From Epiperipatus broadwayi (lineage: Eukaryota > Onychophora > Udeonychophora > Euonychophora > Peripatidae), in NCBI GenBank assembly GCA_028023455.1, contig JAQFVV010000072.1, positions 1,822,501 through 1,886,500 of the forward strand: DNA of 64,000 nucleotides. Direction: 5' to 3'. Positions 58,369-64,000 of this stretch are shown piece after piece. Every line of letters begins with the position of its first letter. Positions within the stretch are counted from its first letter, which is position 1. The translations under genes and the position numbers were made by a program. The notes under the pieces were generated by a model. The model searched no databases. It saw only the letters and a program-made list of their open reading frames with translations, and had not been told where the DNA came from.

Positions 58369-59110
58369 TCATAGAAAAGCCTCTAAATCTTTTACATTCT
58401 TAGGCTTTAAAGCATTTTTGACAGCTCTAACTTTTTCTGGGTTAAAATACTTTTCTTTCTGGTTTATAACATAGCCCAGAAATTTAATTTCACAAATAGC
58501 CCATATACATTTAGAAGAATTAATTCTAGCTACAACTCTGTCCAGTCTCGAACAAACATTCAACACGCATGTTTCCAATTCCATTTGCTTGAACAATTAT
58601 TAAAATGTCATCTAAATAAGAAATAACTCCTTCCAGGCCTTGAAATAAACAATCCATTTTCACTTGAAACATGTTTGGAGCAACTTTAATCTGGTTAAGA
58701 TAATTTGTTGTACTTACAAAGTCCCAGATGAGAACTGATAGTTAGCAATTCTACAGTTCTATCCATAATAGGTATTTGATAAAAAGCTGATTTCAAATCA
58801 ATTTTGGTGAAGAACTCTGCCTTCTGAAGCGATGCTAAAACTTCACATACACATGGGACTGCATACACTCCTTCATTTATGAATTTTGATGCAATGCTAA
58901 AACTTCACAAACACATGGGATTGGATACACTCCTTTATTTATGAATTTATTAAGTGTAACACAATAACCTCTACACAATCTCCTGTCCAGTTTCATAGCT
59001 ACAACTACTGGTGTATCCCATGATGAATCTTCAACTGGAGACAAAATACCTACAGTGACAATATCTTTAATAGTCTGTTCAACTTTGGGTTTTAAAGCAA
59101 ATGCAACCTT
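58369..59110 (-). pseudogene. gypsy reverse transcriptase, degenerate, internal duplication
   Basis: From 59110 down the minus strand reads EQTIKDIVTVGILSPVEDSS, VVVAMKLDRRLCRGYCVTLN, FFTKIDLKSAFYQIP, then MDCLFQGLEGVISYLDDILI. The last contains the catalytic YLDD (58608-58619). The thumb side follows: INSSKCIWAICEIKFLGYVI and KPKNVKDLEAFL (58369-58500). A ~63-bp tandem duplication at about 58830-58950 (ATGCTAAAACTTCACA twice) disrupts the palm, besides other shifts. Confidence 0.8.
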
Positions 59111-59619
59111 ATGCAGTTTGCATATTACAGGCTAAAGCATCACTTACTATTTCAATACCCACCACCCATATTTTTAATCCAGTTAATCCTGACTTAAATA
59201 AGTGGGGAAACATCTTTCTAACTTTTATTTCCAATTGAACTCTCTTAATTATTGTTAAGACAAATTCCCAATAGATGAAACCAATTTCTTTCTACTAGAG
59301 GACTTATAGTACTCTTCACAATGTATACTGATAAGACAATAGTTTTAGCATTAATATTCAAGGATATACTAACTTTTCCACATATGTTAATTCAGTTGCC
59401 ATTCACATCTGTGGCTAATATCTATATATTTTGAAGCATGTACTTTCTTTTACTGCTTCCATTAATTTTTTATCCAATTTTTATATGACAACAATGAAAG
59501 GCCAGCACTGTCCACTTCAACATGGCCATCATCTGTGTCATTAATCTTGTTAAAAAAAATTTCCCCTCTTAATTTGCCTCCCTATGATTTAAACTGCACA
59601 ACTCTTGTATTTGTTTCAG

Positions 59620-60300
59620 CAGACATGAGCTAAATGTCCTTTAATTTTACAAACATTACATTTCTCCATTTTAAATTTACAAAACTTCTTAACATGGCCT
59701 TTTACATTGCAGCTATACCAGATCAAACTTTCCTTTGCCATCTTCGAATTCATAGCTACAGTTTATGCTTTATTTCCAGAAATCAAGTTATTTTGCATTC
59801 CAACTGAAGTCTGAAATTCTGATGCTTCTACTTCCTGTACCAAACATTTTCCAAGGGCTATCTTATAATTCAAATTTGGCTCACTCAGCAAATTTTTCCT
59901 CAGGCTATGGTCAGACATTCCAAGCAATAGTTGGTCAAGCAAAATGTTTTCTATTAACATTGTTTCATGAGTATACAAAGTGTTATACCATATCTATATA
60001 ACACTCACAAGGAAATTGCCTTCTCATCCTGAACCACAGATGAGATATCCATTTCGAAGTTGCTGGATGAAAATATGCATTAATTTCTCTTTTATTTCCT
60101 CATATTGAATGTTATCAGCAGTTTTTGGGTCACACAATTGTTTTGCGGCTTGTAAAATGTCCTTGTCAGCAAATAACAAAACTGTAGCAAATTTGAATAT
60201 GTCACTTGATGTGCTTGACATAAATTTTCCATGCTAACATGTTGTTTAACATCAAACTTGTGAATACTACTAATCAACATTGCCATTATCTATCAGCAAT
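59620..60300 (-). pseudogene. gypsy gag with zinc knuckles, degenerate
   Basis: Overlapping shifted frames read KFATVLLFADKDILQAAKQL, then DQLLLGMSDHSLRKNLLSEP and NYKIALGKCLVQEVEASE, the conserved gypsy gag core. Two CCHC knuckles follow at 59625-59730: WYSCNVKGHVKKFC (first Cys replaced by Trp) and CNVCKIKGHLAHVC (complete). Confidence 0.75.
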
Positions 60301-60386
60301 AACTTAAACAGGTTCTTATTTCATAAACTGATGACTACAATCATTCAATTTTTGACTTACGTCAAGCTACTGTCGACTTGGTCATT

Positions 60387-60404
60387 CACTGTTGATCTGC
60401 ACCA
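60387..60404 (-). other. Candidate primer-binding site
   Basis: Three bases after the 5' LTR on the minus strand, TGGTGCAGATCAACAGTG begins with TGG, the complement of a tRNA CCA end. The tRNA is not identified. Confidence 0.4.
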
Positions 60405-60407
60405 TTC

Positions 60408-60925
60408 TGCTAAATACAGGGGTAAAATTAAAGTTTATCAGCTGTATATGCATCTGGAATTATTAATAAACAATAACAATAACTAAAAGTAATAAAAATA
60501 AATTTGTTCACTTGCTGTTAATGCAAATAATAATAAATTAAAATGAGCGAAATTATGTGAACTTCTTTAAATAAGATTAATAGTTGCCCAAATGATAAAC
60601 TGTTCACACGCATGAGTTTAAACAAGTCCAGTTATTGTGTGTATTTCCATTCACTGTTTTAACATATATGTATAGACATTCTAATCAGTGTCAATAACAG
60701 TCTTTAAATCATTTTATTTTCTTACAACAATTAGCGCACACATAGCACTTTTTCTTCTTATGAAATTCTGCTCTGCACCCCTAGTATGTATCCAATTATA
60801 TTTATGCTGTTCAGAATACGCAGTAGGGCTCATTTCCATATATATTAACCTTGCTCAATATCAACACCAGATTATCAGAATTGTGCTAAATTTTCTAGGG
60901 TACATTAAATATAAATATATACGCA
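60408..60925 (-). repeat. 5' LTR of gypsy element (~518 bp)
   Basis: Aligns with 56118-56534. It has about 100 extra bases at about 60530-60640 (GAGCGAAATTATGTGAACTT region) that the 3' LTR lacks. Ends in TGTATTTAGCA on the minus strand. Confidence 0.8.
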
Positions 60926-60929
60926 GAGA

Positions 60930-61660
60930 AGAGTCCAGGTGGGTAATGAGAAAAAAGATGGCTTAATTTACTGCACAAATGGATAATTTCATTGTGATAG
61001 AATTGAACCAAGAAAGACACTAATAAAAGCCCAAAAAACATTTAAAAATTTAATAGCTGTATTTAAATTTTTGATCTCAAAATATTTACAAGCTGTTTTA
61101 AGCTTAATATCAATAAATGTACATGGGAATTTTTATAAACATTTCTTTTATAGAATCTCCTAAAATAAATCAACTTTTGTGATAGACGTGCCTTATTTTA
61201 CTAAACTGTTATATTTCTGATAATTATAACTGACAATCACTCTAGTGTTTGTTTTTATTTGTTATTTTTATTTGTTAAATAAGATACAGCTAATCTTGAT
61301 GTGATAACAGGCAAAATCATTTAAAAACACTACAGTCAACAATGAAAACAAACAATCACCCACTTAATCTGATTAGCACAAAGAACTATCTTGAAACTGA
61401 CTTATTTTAGTGGTATTATAAGGTGGTTTAATTTACTAGAAAAATGTATGATAACTGTGAAAGATTTGGAACAGTAAAAGATAAAGAGGATGATCAGCAT
61501 CAGATGAATGGACTCCATTTACTACAATACTGTACTTGAAATATTTATAAAAATGATCAACTTCTTTTCTCTTTTTCATTTTTGCACTGTTATATTATAA
61601 TATATATATATAAAGAACAAACTACTTATACATATATTTCCATGCAATTTTTTTTACACT
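60930..61660. other. No recognisable gene
   Basis: AT-rich, nothing supported. Confidence 0.5.
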
Positions 61661-61661
61661 T

Positions 61662-61700
61662 AAAAGTTTCGACTATACAACAATCCTCTTCAGAACTTAC
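61662..61700 (-). repeat. F4 hammerhead-like hairpin, single copy
   Basis: On the minus strand TTCTGAAGA, stem II GATTG/TAGTC (with G-U pairs) around TTGTA, then GAAAC. Core elements fit. Confidence 0.45.
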
Positions 61701-61704
61701 AATG

Positions 61705-62790
61705 TGGTATAGTTAAAACTGTTAAGTACAAAAATAAAAAACAACTAAATGGTTTATTATATACGGTCATAAAATTTGATCTGCCTTAGAGTCCAAAAAG
61801 CCAAATATGTGTCAAGTCATTATAGATTACTATTCGTATAATCACCAGGAAGTACTAATGATTTGATCACAAATATTATTATTAATAATAAATGTCTTAA
61901 TTATAATTGATTAATTCTAAGAATATACCTAAATATCTCATAAACTTTAATTGCAATTAAAACAAAACATCTGTTGCCATTTTGACAATTCAGGTTTACA
62001 GATTAAGTCTTTTCTTTATTTTAAAAATAGTAATAAATGTTTACAGTTTAAGATGGATGAACAGCAGTGATATAAAAATATTATTAAATACTAAGATATT
62101 TGAAATTCTATTTAACCAAAGTTTAAAGTACAGAAAAGCCATAAGATCCACTATATTGTGTTCCAAGTCTTCCTCACATATATCGTACATTGCATATGAT
62201 GACTCACATTTTATTGATATGCTATTACAATAGAATATGTATTATTTATTGAACTGTACTTTTCAGCATGCCCATGTAAGATATGTTTGTAGTATAAAAA
62301 ATTTTTTTAAAAATTAATTCTTAATAATAATTTGAGAGAACATATTTAATTATATATTCATTGTATGTTTACACATTCAATTTTAATCAAAAACATAAAT
62401 AACTTATTGTATCATATTTTTTAATTGCAGTAAGTCTGATATGTCGCTATTTATTCTATTTTTTTTTAAAAAAAAAGGAATCCAGGAGTGAACATGCATG
62501 AGGTCCAATGAGGGCCACATGCCAGTGTTTCATATATTGTAAAAAACCACACCATATTATTTAAATACATAAAAATAAATACATATAGTCAAATCTTATT
62601 AAACTTAATTAATATGATGACATATTCTACATATTTTTTATATGCTGTATAAAAAAATATAATTAAAAGAAATAAAACAAAATACAAAATAATTATTTCA
62701 AAATTTTAACAATAAAAATAATAAAATATAATAATAAAAATTCATTAATAAAAACTATAACATTTAATGAAGACTTTTGGTCAAATCTTT
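61705..62790. other. No recognisable gene
   Basis: AT-rich, nothing supported; the ORF 61982-62233 is unrecognised. Confidence 0.45.
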
Positions 62791-62794
62791 GAAA

Positions 62795-64000
62795 TGTGAT
62801 GTAAATTTGTTAAAACTGTTGGCAGCAATTTTGTGAAATGCTGATTGGTCAATTGTGAACGATATTTTGACTTCACGAACTTCACAGTGAAATACAGTGA
62901 TTCATAATATGTTAAATCAAACATTTCAATTAGATGGCAAGAAGATTTCTTAAAATGAGGATAATTTTATTCTGGCATGAGTTTCCAAAATTTCAATTAG
63001 AGAACTAGAATTGTGATGCATTTGCAATGCCTGAGCCTCATTCATCTCTAATTCCCTGGCCGCTTTTATGATAAGTTCACAAAATATACAAATATAGATT
63101 TAAAACTTTTCAAATTTTCAAACCTACATTTGAAATCTGCTTGCAATCTGTCCAATTTTTATTTATATTCATTTAATTTTTTTTTTCATTGACATTAATT
63201 CTATTTGCTTTTACTCATTAAAAATGATTAAATATTCTGGATTTAAGATCATGCACAAAAAGTTGAAGTTTAGTTTCAAAACTAAATACAATTTGTGATA
63301 AATCACTAATCATTTTTCCCCTTTCCTTGTAAAGCCAAATTAAGTTTTTGTGAATGTTCTATAACGTCTGTAAGGAACATTAAGTCAGACACCAGAGTTT
63401 CATTTTCTAATAATTCAAGATATTTTTTCCACTTAAATGTTATGATAGGATTTAGAAATTCCACAAAACGGCTCAAAACATAAGTTGACAGCCATTTTAT
63501 AATAGACCATCACTGGGCAATTCATCTGTTTCATCATTTAACTCCTCTAAGTTCTTAAATTGAGTGCATTTTGGCACTTGTTCCAATTAAATTAAACAAT
63601 CTGCAAAACAATCTTTCACACATTTTTATATTTTAAGTACATCAGCGAAGAAGTACAAAATTGTTTAAAAGACCAATAAGATCTAGGTTTTTACCATTGC
63701 AGGGGCTTGTCAGTCACAAAACTCACAAATTTATCATGAGACAATTCTTACCTGTTTGTTACTTCATCAAGCACATTTTTGGCATTGATATTGTGAATTA
63801 TTTCAGTAAGAGCTAGTAGGTCTAACATTTCATCCTTTACATTTACATCTGCAGATACATAGCAGTTAAAAACAGCCAATCAAGGAACGTCCTCAATGTC
63901 TGTAGACTCATCGAGAACCAAACTGAATGCTGTATAATTTCTCAGTTCATACTTCAAACTATTTTCAATAGTTGTATAGTGTGACATAAGAACTTGTGTG
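62795..64000 (-). pseudogene. hAT transposase-like pseudogene (ZBED5/GTF2IRD2-like), truncated by window edge
   Basis: From the right edge the minus strand reads FSLVLDESTDIEDVP and LAVFNCYV (about 63880-63940), then a TDKPLQW block. DLMFLTDVIEHSQKLNLALQ follows (about 63335-63400), then the C-terminal end VKFVKSKYRSQLTNQHFTKL (about 62820-62885). These are hallmark blocks of the SCAND3/ZBED5/GTF2IRD2 hAT family (LDESTDI, L.DL.fL.Di..HlN.LN..LQg, MK..KSKYRs.Lt..hL). Stops and frameshifts are numerous. The N-terminus is beyond 64000. Confidence 0.75.

Larger units (their letters stand above)
56118..60925 (-). mobile_element. Ty3/gypsy LTR retrotransposon, complete outline, inactive
   Basis: A 4.8-kb element with both LTRs and, on the minus strand, gag, zinc knuckles, reverse transcriptase, RNase H-like region and integrase in Ty3/gypsy order. 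All frames are broken by stops and shifts. LTRs differ by many substitutions and an indel of about 100 bp, so the insertion is old. Target duplications could not be identified. Confidence 0.85.

Noticed and set aside
1-64000. CRISPR arrays, bacterial operons and ribosome-binding sites.
   Set aside because: The window is eukaryotic; no regularly spaced short direct repeats or bacterial gene organisation occur.

Overview
The window is about 70% A+T eukaryotic DNA with no long open reading frames. It is packed with decayed transposons, and two genuine spliced exons show it to be an animal genome. The mix of elements (Penelope-like, non-LTR, Ty3/gypsy, hAT, piggyBac and hammerhead-ribozyme retrozymes) fits an AT-rich invertebrate such as a cnidarian, mollusc or flatworm; the sequence alone does not settle the phylum.

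Host gene content is sparse. On the minus strand, exons at 44038-44125 and 33822-33977 are consecutive pieces of a FERM domain (end of F2, start of F3). They join in frame across an intron of about 9.9 kb that is stuffed with repeats. On the plus strand near 1.7-2.0 kb there is a possible transmembrane exon with good splice signals and a weaker candidate exon before it. No other host exon could be supported, so the rest of the FERM gene must lie outside the window or be unrecognised.

The dominant theme is self-cleaving-RNA mobile DNA. Three repeat families (called here F1, F2, F3) each carry a type I hammerhead ribozyme with a very short stem III, the form known from Penelope-like elements and metazoan retrozymes. 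F1 lies at 12.1 kb (inside a Penelope-like insertion), 27.0-28.2 kb and 41.4-42.2 kb, with remnants at 0.65 and 9.7 kb. F2 lies at 19.6, 22.0-22.7, 36.0-37.6, 43.0 and 54.8 kb. F3 lies at 5.8, 20.4-21.0, 34.6, 38.5, 46.6 and 51.4-52.0 kb. F1 and F2 units repeat in tandem every ~350-395 bp. Insertions of all three families begin with an inverted partial copy and, where checkable, are flanked by 9-13 bp target duplications. A fourth hairpin family (F4) looks hammerhead-like but is less secure.

Other layout: piggyBac fragment and a local duplication at 4.1-4.9 kb; a Penelope-like foldback at 11.9-14.0 kb; a non-LTR 3' end (17.8 kb) and a hAT terminus (18.2 kb); a non-LTR element at 21.5-23.4 kb split by an F2 insertion; a ZMYM1-like hAT pseudogene at 25.0-28.8 kb split by F1 copies; a gypsy gag remnant at 30.4-31.1 kb; a non-LTR 3' end at 34.9-35.6 kb; a TIR element at 52.96-54.35 kb; a nearly complete but dead gypsy element with both LTRs at 56.1-60.9 kb; and a ZBED5/GTF2IRD2-like hAT pseudogene running off the right edge. 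A diverged segmental duplication links 10.6-14.7 kb with 39.0-42.4 kb and gives empty sites for three insertions.
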